From NCBI GenBank assembly GCA_024760525.1, contig CP060499.1, forward strand, positions 992,001-1,056,000: 64,000 bases of DNA. The letters run 5' to 3'. Origin of the DNA: Nitrospira sp. (GTDB lineage Bacteria > Nitrospirota > Nitrospiria > Nitrospirales > Nitrospiraceae). Shown here piece after piece: positions 18,947 through 28,216 of this stretch; the first letter of the stretch is position 1, and each line of letters starts with the position of its first letter. A program made the position numbers and the translations under genes. Below the pieces are notes generated by a model. It saw nothing but the letters and a program-made list of their open reading frames with translations. It was not told the origin of the DNA and made no database searches.

Positions 18947-19531
18947 ATGAGCATAGACGAGACTCTTTTCTTTGCGATCAACGGCTTGGCGGGCCGGTCA
19001 CCGGCTGCCGATCACTTCTTCCTCCAACTGGGAAACCGGAGCCTGCTTTATGTGCCCGGAGCCTGCGCTATCGCCTATTGGATTTGGAGCAACCGGCGAG
19101 AGGCATTGTTAGGCGGACCCGTTCTGGCCGGCGCGGTCGGATTCGCTGATTTTATCGGTGGACAGCTCAAATGGGTCTTTGAGCGTGTCAGGCCATGCCG
19201 AGCGCTCGCCGAGGCGGTGAAAATCGAGCCGAGTGGCTGCGGAGGGTTATTCAGTTTTCCGTCGAACCATGCGATCAATACGGCAGCCGCCGCGGCGTTT
19301 CTGCAAACCCTCTATCCGAGATCCGGTTGGGTCACCTGGCCGATCGTGGGCCTCGTCGGATTCGCGCGCGTATATATCGGCGCGCATTATGTGACTGATG
19401 TGCTCGGCGGATGGGCGCTCGGAGGCCTTCTTGGCGCAGGAGCAGCATTTGTCCTACTTCGCTGGCCACGATTCAGAAAGAAGTTAGGATCGGTGGCCGC
19501 GCCGGTTGAGGAAGCGCACGTAAGGTCCTGA
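18947..19531 (+). CDS. PAP2-superfamily membrane phosphatase
   Basis: 194 residues with about five membrane segments. The three phosphatase motifs are present: KWVFERVRP (KX6RP), FPSNHAINTA (normally PSGH, here PSNH) and ARVYIGAHYVTD (SRX5HX3D-like). Family members dephosphorylate undecaprenyl pyrophosphate or lipid A at the periplasmic face. The Asn in place of Gly in motif 2 and Ala in place of Ser in motif 3 are small departures, so the exact substrate is open. Convergent with the CobW-type gene, 2 bases apart. Confidence 0.85.
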   Translation: MSIDETLFFAINGLAGRSPAADHFFLQLGNRSLLYVPGACAIAYWIWSNRREALLGGPVLAGAVGFADFIGGQLKWVFERVRPCRALAEAVKIEPSGCGGLFSFPSNHAINTAAAAAFLQTLYPRSGWVTWPIVGLVGFARVYIGAHYVTDVLGGWALGGLLGAGAAFVLLRWPRFRKKLGSVAAPVEEAHVRS

Positions 19532-19533
19532 GA

Positions 19534-20502
19534 TTATGCGGACGATGTCGGCTGCTCCACCGTCGCCAAAAGATCCGCTCGCAGACGATCGATGTCATAT
19601 CCTCGGCCGATCAATACCAAGGCCGGATCCGGTTCATCCAACAAGGTGAGCGGCGCAATTGTCGCCTGCCCAGGCGGCGCATACTGGAATTCCTGCAGCT
19701 CCGGTTCATTTGCAAACCGGAAGTAGCCTTTCGCCCGTTCCAGTTCCTTCGGAATAGTTTTAATCCACGCCAAGAAGCGCCGACGAATGAGTGGACCTGG
19801 CAATGGGACCGTGGTGGCGATCGGATGGTAGGCCGCCCGTTGAGGGGAACCCGCTCGTGACTTGCTGAAAAGCACATTGGTGGGCACCGCCTGTTTCGCC
19901 GATGGATGGGGTGTCAGAAGGGCTGCGGCATCGAGCCGCGCATGGGACGTTTCCCACAGGCGGGCATAGGGATTTTGCTCGAGAATGGCGTCGCGGAACC
20001 TTTCCCAATGGCCAGGAACGTAGAGGTCCCGCTTGTTCAAGATCAGGTCGTCGGCACAGCGGATCGCTTGGGTCGTCACATAGGCGCTGGAGTGGCTTTC
20101 TTCCGTCGAAACAGGATGGAGGAGAGCAATTACCCGTTCAAGCGCAGCCAGCCGTGCCGTATAGGCATCAGTTACCGCGTCGATGACTTCGGCGGGATCG
20201 GCGAGCCCTGAACATTCCAGAATCAGAACATCCGATCCATGATCGCGTACCAGTTGCGCGATTCCCCAAGACAGGTCCTCTTTCGTGTCGCAACAGACGC
20301 AGCCTCCGGCCAGGTTCATGACCTGCTCGGCAAGTGTGCCGGCGCGAGGGCCATCGATGCTGACCGCCCCTGCCTCGTTCATCAGGACACCGGCCCGCCG
20401 TCCTTGCGCTTTCCAATATTCGAGCAAACGCATCAGCAGCGTGGTCTTACCCGCGCCAAGGGAACCGCAGAGGATGTAGAAGGGGACAGGGGCCGAAGGC
20501 AT
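19534..20502 (-). CDS. CobW/G3E-family GTPase (metal chaperone type)
   Basis: 322 residues. Walker A GSLGAGKT at 13-20, the invariant metal-binding GGCVCC motif (about 66-71), an ECSGLADP switch region and NKRDL for guanine recognition. A CobW C-terminal domain (PGPLIRRRFLAWIKT...) follows. G3E proteins deliver Zn, Co, Ni or nitrile-hydratase metals with GTP hydrolysis. Which metal cannot be told from sequence alone, and no metalloenzyme gene is adjacent. Confidence 0.88.
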   Translation of the reverse strand: MPSAPVPFYILCGSLGAGKTTLLMRLLEYWKAQGRRAGVLMNEAGAVSIDGPRAGTLAEQVMNLAGGCVCCDTKEDLSWGIAQLVRDHGSDVLILECSGLADPAEVIDAVTDAYTARLAALERVIALLHPVSTEESHSSAYVTTQAIRCADDLILNKRDLYVPGHWERFRDAILEQNPYARLWETSHARLDAAALLTPHPSAKQAVPTNVLFSKSRAGSPQRAAYHPIATTVPLPGPLIRRRFLAWIKTIPKELERAKGYFRFANEPELQEFQYAPPGQATIAPLTLLDEPDPALVLIGRGYDIDRLRADLLATVEQPTSSA

Positions 20503-20599
20503 ATTCCTCCAGAATCAGGCTCAAATCATTGTAGCGACTTAGGCGAAGAACATGAAGGGCGCAGTGAAACGGTTCATCGGCGGCTGCTCAGGGAGTTGG

Positions 20600-21529
20600 T
20601 CATCTTTGATAGCAATTCCTCGTTGGATCATCCGGGGGTGAATCGTGGGCGCAGTTCGGGCCCATGGGCCGTGGCGCCCGGACATAGCCTTCTACCGTAT
20701 GGTTTTTTTCTAAGATCTCAAAATGAGACTCGTGACACGATCCTGAACATCCGGTCGTGGTCGGCAATGGGTTGTTCAAGGCCACGGATTTCCCGCCGAC
20801 CGGGATAAATCGCGGATAGGATATTGTCGTTGCGCCGAACGTTAACCGTCCCTGTTGTGGCGACTGCTCGACACGGGTGGTAAATGTCGGGCGTACGCGC
20901 TCAGGTCTCAACACCGTTGCCCAGATGGGATCATCAGGGGCGACCAAGAACGCGTTGTTCCCGCGATGACATTCGGTGCACGCCACAGTCCCGAGAGCGA
21001 ATCCTTGGACGGGGTCTCGGAGCGAGGATAGCTGTACCTCGGTCGCCTCGGGTGTCCACTGTGTACGCGATGAACTCGTGTCGTTTCCCCAAAAACAGGC
21101 ATGCCCTGTCGTGGCGCTTTGACAGATAACCTGGAATGAGCCGCCGTTTCGTCCTATCGCGATGCAGGCGCCTCTCACGTTTGGCGAGGCGTACGACCAG
21201 ACGCTTGCGGATGCTGTCTGATCGGCCGGTGCCTGCTCCGGACTATTGGGCGTCAGCAGAATGGTCTTAAGATTACCGTGGCTTTCCCATTCGGAGGAAG
21301 ACTGCTTCCAATCGGGTGGGACCGGCACACCTCTCGCACGGCAGGATTCCATGTAATCGCCTTCGACCGTGACGCCCAAGATCGCTGTTTGAGTTGCACC
21401 AGGCGATCGGGAGTTCCCCGCTTCTTTCGGTGGCTCGACGAGCGAGCAGCCTGGGAGGAGAAGGCAGACCGAGGCCATGACAGATGATCTGAGAAAACTC
21501 CCAATTGTTCCAGAATGCCTGGCACTCAT
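20600..21529 (-). CDS. Haem-binding lipoprotein, cytochrome c-like
   Basis: 309 residues. A lipoprotein signal with lipobox LLPGC places it on a membrane surface outside the cytoplasm. One canonical c-type haem site CTECH (in GTVACTECHRGN) and a second, atypical CSGSCH (one residue too long, CX3CH) near the C-terminus suggest a small electron-transfer or redox-sensing protein. Additional paired Cys residues (ATTGHACFWG) lie between. I do not recognise the family. It lies between a CobW-type gene and a B12-radical SAM gene on the same strand, without tight coupling (206 bases to the latter). Confidence 0.65.
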   Translation of the reverse strand: MSARHSGTIGSFLRSSVMASVCLLLPGCSLVEPPKEAGNSRSPGATQTAILGVTVEGDYMESCRARGVPVPPDWKQSSSEWESHGNLKTILLTPNSPEQAPADQTASASVWSYASPNVRGACIAIGRNGGSFQVICQSATTGHACFWGNDTSSSRTQWTPEATEVQLSSLRDPVQGFALGTVACTECHRGNNAFLVAPDDPIWATVLRPERVRPTFTTRVEQSPQQGRLTFGATTISYPRFIPVGGKSVALNNPLPTTTGCSGSCHESHFEILEKNHTVEGYVRAPRPMGPNCAHDSPPDDPTRNCYQR

Positions 21530-21736
21530 CTCCGCGCGTCCTATATGGCGTTATGAGTAGAGGGCCTGATTATACATCACAGAGGCTGATGTCAAGGGCT
21601 CCTTTGGCCGAATGTGTTCGACGGGCGGCCACGCGACGATCTTCGCTCGCGGTGTTGCTGCGCACATGCTTGTGATAGAAAAACTGTACCGAAGGCGTTC
21701 TGTTTTCCAACGCGGTTGCGAAGTACCGTGTCAGTC

Positions 21737-23371
21737 CTACCTGGTTTGGACCATCGGAAGCTCACGTGAACTTTCGGCTGCTTGCTGAATCCGCAGACGC
21801 TCGAGACGCGAGGCTTCGAACACGTTGTGGAGCATGTCATCCGCCACCTGTGTCAGCTGCGCCGCGGCATCTTTCATGTCGGCGTGCTCGACCAAACGCG
21901 AGACCACTTCGGCCTTGGTAGCACCTTTCTTCTGGCCCATGAAGGGCTTGAGGAGAAGATAGACCACGTCTCGCACCGGCATGTACCGAAAGAAGCGGCG
22001 GAGGAGCTGAAAGGTTTGGACGGGGTAATGGATGAGTTTATAGACAAAAAGTTTCTTGATTCCCGCTTGTCGCACCCGGTTGATGGTTTCACCTGAGAGA
22101 CAGGTCGGATCGATTTCAGAACATTTAAAATATTTGTACCAATCCGTGGATTCGTTGACCAGCCCGCGTTTGACGTATTCCTGCCACAAGGGCGTGCCCC
22201 GATAGACACAGAGCCGGTTAAACCCGAAGGTATCGAGGGGAAGGGCGGATGCGAAATCGAAGGTGGCCTCCATATCCTCGATCGTCTCGTCCGGATTGCC
22301 CACCGTGAAAAATCCGTGCACGATCTCCACGCCGGCCTTTTTCGCATTCTTGACGGCGGTGGTGACTTGGTCCAGCGTTTGTTCCTTTTTCAAGCGATCG
22401 AGAATCTTCTGGCTGCCGCTCTCGATGCCGAACATCATGGCGCCGCAATTGGCCTTTGCCATGGCCGGAAACAGATGCTGGGCGACAGAATCCACACGCC
22501 CCTCAATGCCCCATCGGATCGACAGCTTTGCTTCCATGATCCCGTTGCAAATCGCCTCGATTCGCTTGGGCTGGAGCAGGAAATGGTCGTCCACAAAACC
22601 GACGGACTCATAGCCCAGTTCTTCCAGATACTTGAGTTCCGCGACCACATGCTGTGGGCTACGGGCTCGCCATTTCCCTTCGTTGAAGATCGGAATGTCG
22701 CAAAAAATACAGGGCCAGGGGCACCCTCGAGAGGTTTGCATGGTCGTGAACCGTCTCATCGAGAGAACCACCGGCACGTCCAACGGCATGGACTCGACAT
22801 AGTCGAGTTTCAAACTCTCGCGATCCGGGAAGGGCCACTGATCCAGTTGCCGCTCCATGGACCGGTTGGGATTGTGAACGACTTGCCCGTTCTTCATCCA
22901 CGTCAGACCCGCGACATCTTGCGGGTTCTCGAAGTTTGCCAGCAGGTCGAGCAGCAACTGTTCCCCGTCGCCCCGACATACATAATCAACTTCGGGGCAT
23001 TGCAATTTCACCAAGGGAGCATTCAGGCTGGCGAACACACCGCCGAACGCGAGCTTCACAGCCCTATTGGTCGCGCGAATCTCCCGTGCAAGCATCTTGG
23101 CGTAGGGATAGCTCGTGGTACTGAGAAAACTGAGGCCGACGAGCGCCGGTTGCTCTCGATTGATCTGATCGATGATGACTTGGTTCGGGGTGTCGGGGTT
23201 GGCCTGATCGAACATCACACATTCGTGTCCTGCCTGCTTGATGACGGACGACAACGACATGATGCCGATGGGAGGAAACCCCATGACGCGAATATTGCCG
23301 TTCGTGGCGCGTGTTTTAGCGGGTAGCGCGTAGAACTGTGGATCGCGAACGTGGATCAGGTAAACGAGCAT
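21737..23371 (-). CDS. B12-binding radical SAM protein
   Basis: 544 residues. An N-terminal cobalamin-binding Rossmann domain (about 30-150; GIMSLSSVIKQAGHECVMFD) precedes a radical SAM barrel with the cluster motif CPWPCIFC (C217, C221, C224), then a helical C-terminal extension. Class B members methylate unactivated carbons or rearrange lipids, hopanoids and cofactors. The substrate is unknown here; the domain order matches the HpnJ/P-methyltransferase-like group and no precursor peptide is adjacent. It appears to be a single-gene unit. Confidence 0.9.
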   Translation of the reverse strand: MLVYLIHVRDPQFYALPAKTRATNGNIRVMGFPPIGIMSLSSVIKQAGHECVMFDQANPDTPNQVIIDQINREQPALVGLSFLSTTSYPYAKMLAREIRATNRAVKLAFGGVFASLNAPLVKLQCPEVDYVCRGDGEQLLLDLLANFENPQDVAGLTWMKNGQVVHNPNRSMERQLDQWPFPDRESLKLDYVESMPLDVPVVLSMRRFTTMQTSRGCPWPCIFCDIPIFNEGKWRARSPQHVVAELKYLEELGYESVGFVDDHFLLQPKRIEAICNGIMEAKLSIRWGIEGRVDSVAQHLFPAMAKANCGAMMFGIESGSQKILDRLKKEQTLDQVTTAVKNAKKAGVEIVHGFFTVGNPDETIEDMEATFDFASALPLDTFGFNRLCVYRGTPLWQEYVKRGLVNESTDWYKYFKCSEIDPTCLSGETINRVRQAGIKKLFVYKLIHYPVQTFQLLRRFFRYMPVRDVVYLLLKPFMGQKKGATKAEVVSRLVEHADMKDAAAQLTQVADDMLHNVFEASRLERLRIQQAAESSRELPMVQTR

Positions 23372-23596
23372 ACCGGCCTCCCAACGTGGAATGGTTCCTA
23401 CGGGCTACACTGCGAAGTGTACTGTGTCGTCGGGACAACGCCGGGTCACGTCACCCGCACCTCGGTTCCAGCCTCTTTTCAGAGAAACGAAAGAGAATTC
23501 AATCGAAGTATGCCTGGGGAGAATTTGGCAGGCTGGTCAAAATTGCTCACTTTTGGAAGAGAGATGAAGTATCCAGGAAGCTCTGGTCCACGAACC

Positions 23597-24961
23597 CTAC
23601 AGAATCGAATCGTGTATGGAGCTGCGGGCTGACTCTGGATGGCCTGCGGCGAGCGCGCGAAGAACCTCATCCCCATACGCCAGCAAGCTCTCCACGTCGG
23701 CCGACTGTTTGATCTCACGCTTGGCTTCTTCCAACACCAACCGGATGTGTCTGGCGGCGGCTGCGCGCCGATCCTGGCTCGCGGTGCTGGTACACACGTT
23801 CTTGAGAAGCTGGATCAGGCTTCGCACGACGGTCGGCTCCTTCGCCCCGAACCGACGGATTTGTCCGGTGCTGAGCTGCAGGTAATCCGCAAAGCCCGGG
23901 AACGGAATCGCCACGCGCACCGTGCCCTGTTCGTCACGGTACAGCCCGTCGCCCAACCGTCGTCGAGCCAGAACGCAGAGGACCTCCGACAAGTGGTGCA
24001 CGGCCTGGGTCGCTGTGTAGGGGTCGTTGATTGCCGAGGACAATGCTCTGTTGCCGATATCGACCAAGCGGCGGATGCCGAAGGGAATATCTTGCAGCAT
24101 CGTCCGCTCGAACCCGATCTGGACCGAGTCGCGGATGGCCCTTTCAAGTTCGGGATCGGGCGACGGATGATCGGCCGATGGGTGCCAAGCCCAAGCAATC
24201 GGCGTCCCGGCGATCACGTGATGCCCCACCGATTTGACAAGCCGAATAATCAGGTCCTTCTCCGTTGCAGTGTGGACGAGCGCTTGAGGGCTGACCTCTT
24301 GAATGTATCCGGAGCAGTGGGACGGCAGGGGAATGGCCCAGGCGGGTGGATCCGGGCAGCGCTCCTCGGATTCCGGATTGCCGATCTGGTCAGGGCAGAG
24401 GTCGTCGATGACCTCCAAGGTCTCGCGCACGATCATCTTCATGATTGTGTCGATTTGAATTGACGAGGAAAGATGATGGATGAAGTAGATCAGTACGCCC
24501 AAGCTTGCCAATGCAAGTCCAAGCGATCCGGAGACGGCCAGCCGGGGCATGAACGCCGCCTCGTCGGGATTCTGGACCCCGACGGTATGCAGCCCTGCCG
24601 TGCTGTAGGCGAAGGCCCCCACGAAGACGCTCAGGACGAATTGCGTCCCGCGGTCGCGCATGAAATTTCGAAGCAACCGGGGGGAATACTGCCCCGAGGC
24701 GATCTGCAACGCGATGATCGTCAGCGCAAACACCAGCCCGGTCACCGTGATCATCGTGGACGACACGACGATCAGCATTTGCCGGGCGTCTTCAGGCCTA
24801 CCCTGGAAGACCAGCCATCGTAAAGGGGAATCGTCGCCGATGGACACATGAGACAACACCGCTCCCGCAACCAGAAAAATCACGACGGACACGGTCGGCA
24901 TGACCCAGAGTGCGCTGCGAAGGTGATCCCACAAAATCCGACGGCGAATACGCACGCTCAT
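23597..24961 (-). CDS. DUF2254 membrane protein
   Basis: 454 residues. Four membrane spans lie in the first 190 residues (around 20-40, 65-90, 105-125 and 145-165), with the family-typical TVTGLVFALTIIALQIASGQYSPRLLRNF. A cytoplasmic region with FGIRRLVDIGNRALSSAINDPYTA follows, which is strongly conserved in DUF2254. The function is not established. The 282 bases upstream, shared with the divergent sensor kinase, show no site I can name. Confidence 0.85.
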   Translation of the reverse strand: MSVRIRRRILWDHLRSALWVMPTVSVVIFLVAGAVLSHVSIGDDSPLRWLVFQGRPEDARQMLIVVSSTMITVTGLVFALTIIALQIASGQYSPRLLRNFMRDRGTQFVLSVFVGAFAYSTAGLHTVGVQNPDEAAFMPRLAVSGSLGLALASLGVLIYFIHHLSSSIQIDTIMKMIVRETLEVIDDLCPDQIGNPESEERCPDPPAWAIPLPSHCSGYIQEVSPQALVHTATEKDLIIRLVKSVGHHVIAGTPIAWAWHPSADHPSPDPELERAIRDSVQIGFERTMLQDIPFGIRRLVDIGNRALSSAINDPYTATQAVHHLSEVLCVLARRRLGDGLYRDEQGTVRVAIPFPGFADYLQLSTGQIRRFGAKEPTVVRSLIQLLKNVCTSTASQDRRAAAARHIRLVLEEAKREIKQSADVESLLAYGDEVLRALAAGHPESARSSIHDSIL

Positions 24962-25243
24962 ATCGCGGCCTCCGATTTGAGTGCGCTCCTACGTGATGAA
25001 CGACCTGCACCTTCGAGGCTGAAGTGGACGGTGATCCCGGTAGTCCATGAAGCCGAGGCTCCAAGGTATTGATGCTGGAAGACAAACTAGCGGTATGATC
25101 AGCAACGAGTATAGCGAGATTGATCCGCACAAAGCAAAGTTCATGATCCCGCAGAGGGGGAGAAAAACTCTGTGTTTCCATGTCCGTCCTTCTTGATTGG
25201 CCGGCCATGAAGGAGGATAATCCAGGAAAGGTAGGATGAGTCC

Positions 25244-26344
25244 ATGCCTGTCCCGCGCGTTAGAACGGGGGCGTTTGCCGCCGGTATCGCCGCATTGATC
25301 CTTGGATTGCTTATCTTCCATCTTCCCACCGAAGTTGCGAAATCTTTTCTCTCGTTATTTCCTCAACCGATATCGACAACGTTTGAGATGGAACACCTCA
25401 TGTCGGCGGCACGGGAAAATGCCACCGCCCTCACGCCTCAGGCTTTGGATGAACCGTCGTGGAAGCCCTTGGTGACTCGAGTCTTCAGCATGGCGTTGAT
25501 CGGGCTGCCCATTTGGTACCTTTTACAACGTCGTGAACGCGAAGAGGAACTCCAACGACGCGATGAAGGCTGGGCGGCGCGCCTGCACGCGCGCAGTGAA
25601 GAGCTGATGGCCGTCAACAACGCCCTTGTCAGCGAGGTATCGAAGCGAATTGATACCGAACAATCGCTCGAAGCCAACCGGCGGGACCTTCACGTGCTTG
25701 CCTCGCAGCTTCTTCGCCTACAGGAGGACGAGCGACGGCGAATTTCGCGCGATCTGCATGACGACATCAATCAACGGTTGGCGCTCTTGTCGATCGACAT
25801 CGAAATGTTGGAACAGCAGCTCTCGCACGCTTCCGACGGGACCGTCAGAACGGTGCACGCCATTCAGACCCGCATTGTCGAGCTTTCCGAAGATGTTCGC
25901 CGCCTGGCGTATCAGTTTCACCCATCCATTCTTGACGATCTTGGTTTATCCATTGCGCTCCGACGCCTCGTGGATGATTTTCAGGCCCGTACCGGGCTTA
26001 ACGCCCGGTTCGTCTGCAAAGACATACCGAAACACTTGGCGCAGGACGTTGTCACCTGTTTCTACCGCTTGGCGCAAGAAGCCTTGGCGAACATTTCCCG
26101 TCATGCCAGGGCGAACAATGTTCAGGTTGAGCTTCGGCGATTGCGAGACGGCCTTCAGCTTCTGGTGAGTGATGATGGCGTGGGATTTGACGTGAATCGT
26201 GATGAAGGCCGACGAGGAAGTCTCGGCCTATTGAGTATGAGGGAACGCGTATCCTTAGTTGCCGGAACCTTCGATATCCAATCGACACCGGGCGAGGGAA
26301 CACGTGTCTGTGCGTGGGTGCCGTTGAAACAGGAGCGTGCATGA
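25244..26344 (+). CDS. Sensor histidine kinase, NarX/UhpB type (HisKA_3)
   Basis: 366 residues. Two membrane helices (about 10-26 and 79-95) enclose a roughly 50-residue periplasmic loop. A coiled-coil linker leads to the dimerisation domain with phospho-acceptor H172 in RISRDLHDDINQRLA. The HATPase domain contains the N-box-like NISRHARANN, DDGVGFD and LGLLSMRERV. The loop is too short for a classic ligand domain. The stop overlaps the response regulator start (ATGA), so the two form a matched pair. Confidence 0.92.
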   Translation: MPVPRVRTGAFAAGIAALILGLLIFHLPTEVAKSFLSLFPQPISTTFEMEHLMSAARENATALTPQALDEPSWKPLVTRVFSMALIGLPIWYLLQRREREEELQRRDEGWAARLHARSEELMAVNNALVSEVSKRIDTEQSLEANRRDLHVLASQLLRLQEDERRRISRDLHDDINQRLALLSIDIEMLEQQLSHASDGTVRTVHAIQTRIVELSEDVRRLAYQFHPSILDDLGLSIALRRLVDDFQARTGLNARFVCKDIPKHLAQDVVTCFYRLAQEALANISRHARANNVQVELRRLRDGLQLLVSDDGVGFDVNRDEGRRGSLGLLSMRERVSLVAGTFDIQSTPGEGTRVCAWVPLKQERA

Positions 26345-26988
26345 GCAAGCCTCGTGTCCTCTTGGCGGATGATCATGCATTAGTATTGGAAGGATTCAAA
26401 AAGCTGCTGGAAGAGCATTGTCAGGTCGTGGGCGCCGTAGAAGACGGTCGGTCTCTGCTGGATGCGGCGAAACGGTTGCGGCCGGATATCGTGGTGATGG
26501 ATATTTCGATGCCGCAACTGAACGGTCTCGATGCGGCGCGCCGCTTGCGAAAAATAGTTCCCCAGGCTCGATTGATTTTTGTGACTGTCCATGCTGATCC
26601 GGACTATGTCAATCAAGCCTTCAAGGCCGGGGCATCAGCCTACCTGCTGAAACGGTCGGCTGGGTCCGAGCTGTCACAGGCGATAGATGCGGTGAAGAAG
26701 GGCAATTATTACGTCACTTCTTTGATTGCAAAGGATCTTGTTCAATCCGCAATTTCCGAAACGGAGCCGGATAGTGGCAGTCAGGATCGCTTGCCGGCGC
26801 GCCAGCGGGAAATCTTACAGCTAGTGGCCGAAGGCCTGACTCTGAAAGAAATCGCTTCAACGCTCGGTCTCTCTCCGAAGACGGTCGAATATCACAAGGC
26901 AAAGCTGATGGAGCAGCTTCGCCTCCATACGACGGCTGAACTGACAAAGTACGCGCTGGCCCACGGTCTCACCCCTTCATCCGAATAG
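26341..26988 (+). CDS. NarL/LuxR-family response regulator
   Basis: 215 residues. The receiver domain has acidic D10-D11 (LLADDH), phospho-acceptor D54 (VVMDISMP), a conserved Thr/Lys switch region (FVTVHA, YLLKRSAG) and a C-terminal LuxR helix-turn-helix (LTLKEIASTLGLSPKTVEYHKAKLMEQL pattern, about 160-190). The start overlaps the kinase stop; the upstream in-frame ATG at 26314 lies within the kinase. It ends 276 bases before amoC, in the same direction. Confidence 0.93.
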   Translation: MSKPRVLLADDHALVLEGFKKLLEEHCQVVGAVEDGRSLLDAAKRLRPDIVVMDISMPQLNGLDAARRLRKIVPQARLIFVTVHADPDYVNQAFKAGASAYLLKRSAGSELSQAIDAVKKGNYYVTSLIAKDLVQSAISETEPDSGSQDRLPARQREILQLVAEGLTLKEIASTLGLSPKTVEYHKAKLMEQLRLHTTAELTKYALAHGLTPSSE

Positions 26989-27133
26989 CTTGAAGCTCGT
27001 TTTGATTTTTCCCCGAATTCCTGCCCATGGAATTTCCTCTCGCACTTTAGGCAAGTACCTAATGGCACATGAAACGGTGCCCTGCTAAATATTAAACGTA
27101 CCCGCCGTTCTTTCAACGAAAGGAGCAGAGTTC

Positions 27134-27262
27134 GTGGCGGCTTATGGAGGCAGAGACCCGGGGCAGTGGCTGTTGTCGATACCCAGAGTCGGGATCTCTT
27201 CCTCTCGGTATGCCCATCTAAAAATACAAGCTTGCACATTCGTACTAAACAAGGAGGTCTAG
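27134..27262 (+). other. Possible 42-codon leader ORF upstream of amoC
   Basis: A GTG at 27134 has AAAGGAGC at the right distance before it. The frame runs to a TAG that ends 2 bases before the amoC ATG, overlapping the amoC ribosome binding site. The peptide begins VAAYGGRDPGQ and has no recognisable features. If translated, ribosomes would terminate on top of the amoC start. It may be chance. Confidence 0.3.
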
Positions 27263-27264
27263 AC

Positions 27265-28089
27265 ATGGCATCACCTCAAGCAACTGCTGACAAAGGGTAT
27301 GACATATCGCAGTGGTATGACTCGAAGCCGGTGAAGTTGGGCTGGCTGGCGATCCTGGGGATCGGGGTGTTTTGGGTGCTGTATCAACGGGCCTTCGGGT
27401 ACTCGCACGGGTTAGACTCCATGACCCCGGAGTTCGATTCGGTGTGGATGGGGCTGTGGCGCTTTAACATTTTAGCGAACGCCGTGTTCTTTGCCGTGAC
27501 GATCGGCTGGATTTGGGTGACGCGGGACCGGAACCTGGCGAACCTGGACCACAAGCTGGAGCTGAAGCGGTACTTTTACTGGATGGGGTGGCTGGTGTGC
27601 TACATCTGGGGCGTGTACTACGCGGGCAGCTATACGCTGGAGCAAGATGCGGCGTGGCACCAAGTGATCATCCGGGACACGAGCTTCACGGCGAGCCACA
27701 TTGTGGCGTTCTACGGGACGTTCCCGTTGTACATCACGTGCGGGGTGGCGAGCTACCTGTATGCGCAGACGCGGTTGCCGCTGTACGCGCAGGCGACGTC
27801 GTTCCCGCTCGTGGCGGCGGTGGTGGGGCCGATGTTCATCCTGCCGAACGTGGGGTTGAACGAGTGGGGGCATGCGTTCTGGTTCGTCGATGAATTGTTC
27901 TCGGCCCCGTTGCACTGGGGCTTTGTGACGTTGGGGTGGTGCGGGTTGTTCGGGGCAGCGGGCGGGGTGGCGGCGCAGATCGTGAGCCGGATGTCGAATC
28001 TGGCGGACGTGATCTGGAACAACGCGCCGAAGAGCATCCTGGATCCGTTCCCCAGCCAAGTGGGCCCCGGGCACAAGACCGTGTACTGA
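27265..28089 (+). CDS. amoC: Ammonia monooxygenase subunit C
   Basis: Integral membrane subunit of ammonia monooxygenase. 274 residues, about six membrane helices. The copper-C ligands of the AMO/pMMO family are intact and correctly spaced: D128 and H132 in DAAWH and H145 in FTASH. The opening MASPQATADKGYDISQWYDS matches AmoC proteins. The ATG at 27265 follows AAGGAGG by 7 bases; the longer frame from 27166 is not needed. Codons favour G endings strongly (GTG, CTG, GCG, GGG), leaving long open frames on the opposite strand. The two-component system lies upstream and amoA downstream. Confidence 0.97.
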   Translation: MASPQATADKGYDISQWYDSKPVKLGWLAILGIGVFWVLYQRAFGYSHGLDSMTPEFDSVWMGLWRFNILANAVFFAVTIGWIWVTRDRNLANLDHKLELKRYFYWMGWLVCYIWGVYYAGSYTLEQDAAWHQVIIRDTSFTASHIVAFYGTFPLYITCGVASYLYAQTRLPLYAQATSFPLVAAVVGPMFILPNVGLNEWGHAFWFVDELFSAPLHWGFVTLGWCGLFGAAGGVAAQIVSRMSNLADVIWNNAPKSILDPFPSQVGPGHKTVY

Positions 28090-28147
28090 CAGGAGCTGGT
28101 CCTGAGGAGTGACGGTCAATATCAGGGACGTCCAAAACGTAGCTTGT

Positions 28148-28189
28148 GCTGGAACGGCAGACCGGGTAGTCCGGATCCGCCGCTCCAGC
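28148..28189 (+). promoter_or_regulatory. Hairpin in the amoC-amoA spacer
   Basis: GCTGGAACGGC pairs with GCCGCTCCAGC (11 positions, one mismatch) around a 20-base loop that itself holds CCGG/CCGG. It lies in the 127-base spacer between amoC and amoA. No T-tract follows. Such a structure could stabilise processed transcripts or attenuate read-through, which is inference. Confidence 0.5.
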
Positions 28190-28216
28190 CGGCTGGAATG
28201 ACGGAGGATGTCAGTT

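Noticed and set aside
22316..23326. 336-codon plus-strand frame inside the B12-radical SAM gene
   Set aside because: Opposite strand of a strongly supported gene with intact cluster motif; no recognisable protein features.
27063..27080. Sigma-54 promoter upstream of amoC (TGGCAC)
   Set aside because: The required GC element at the -12 position is not at the right spacing.
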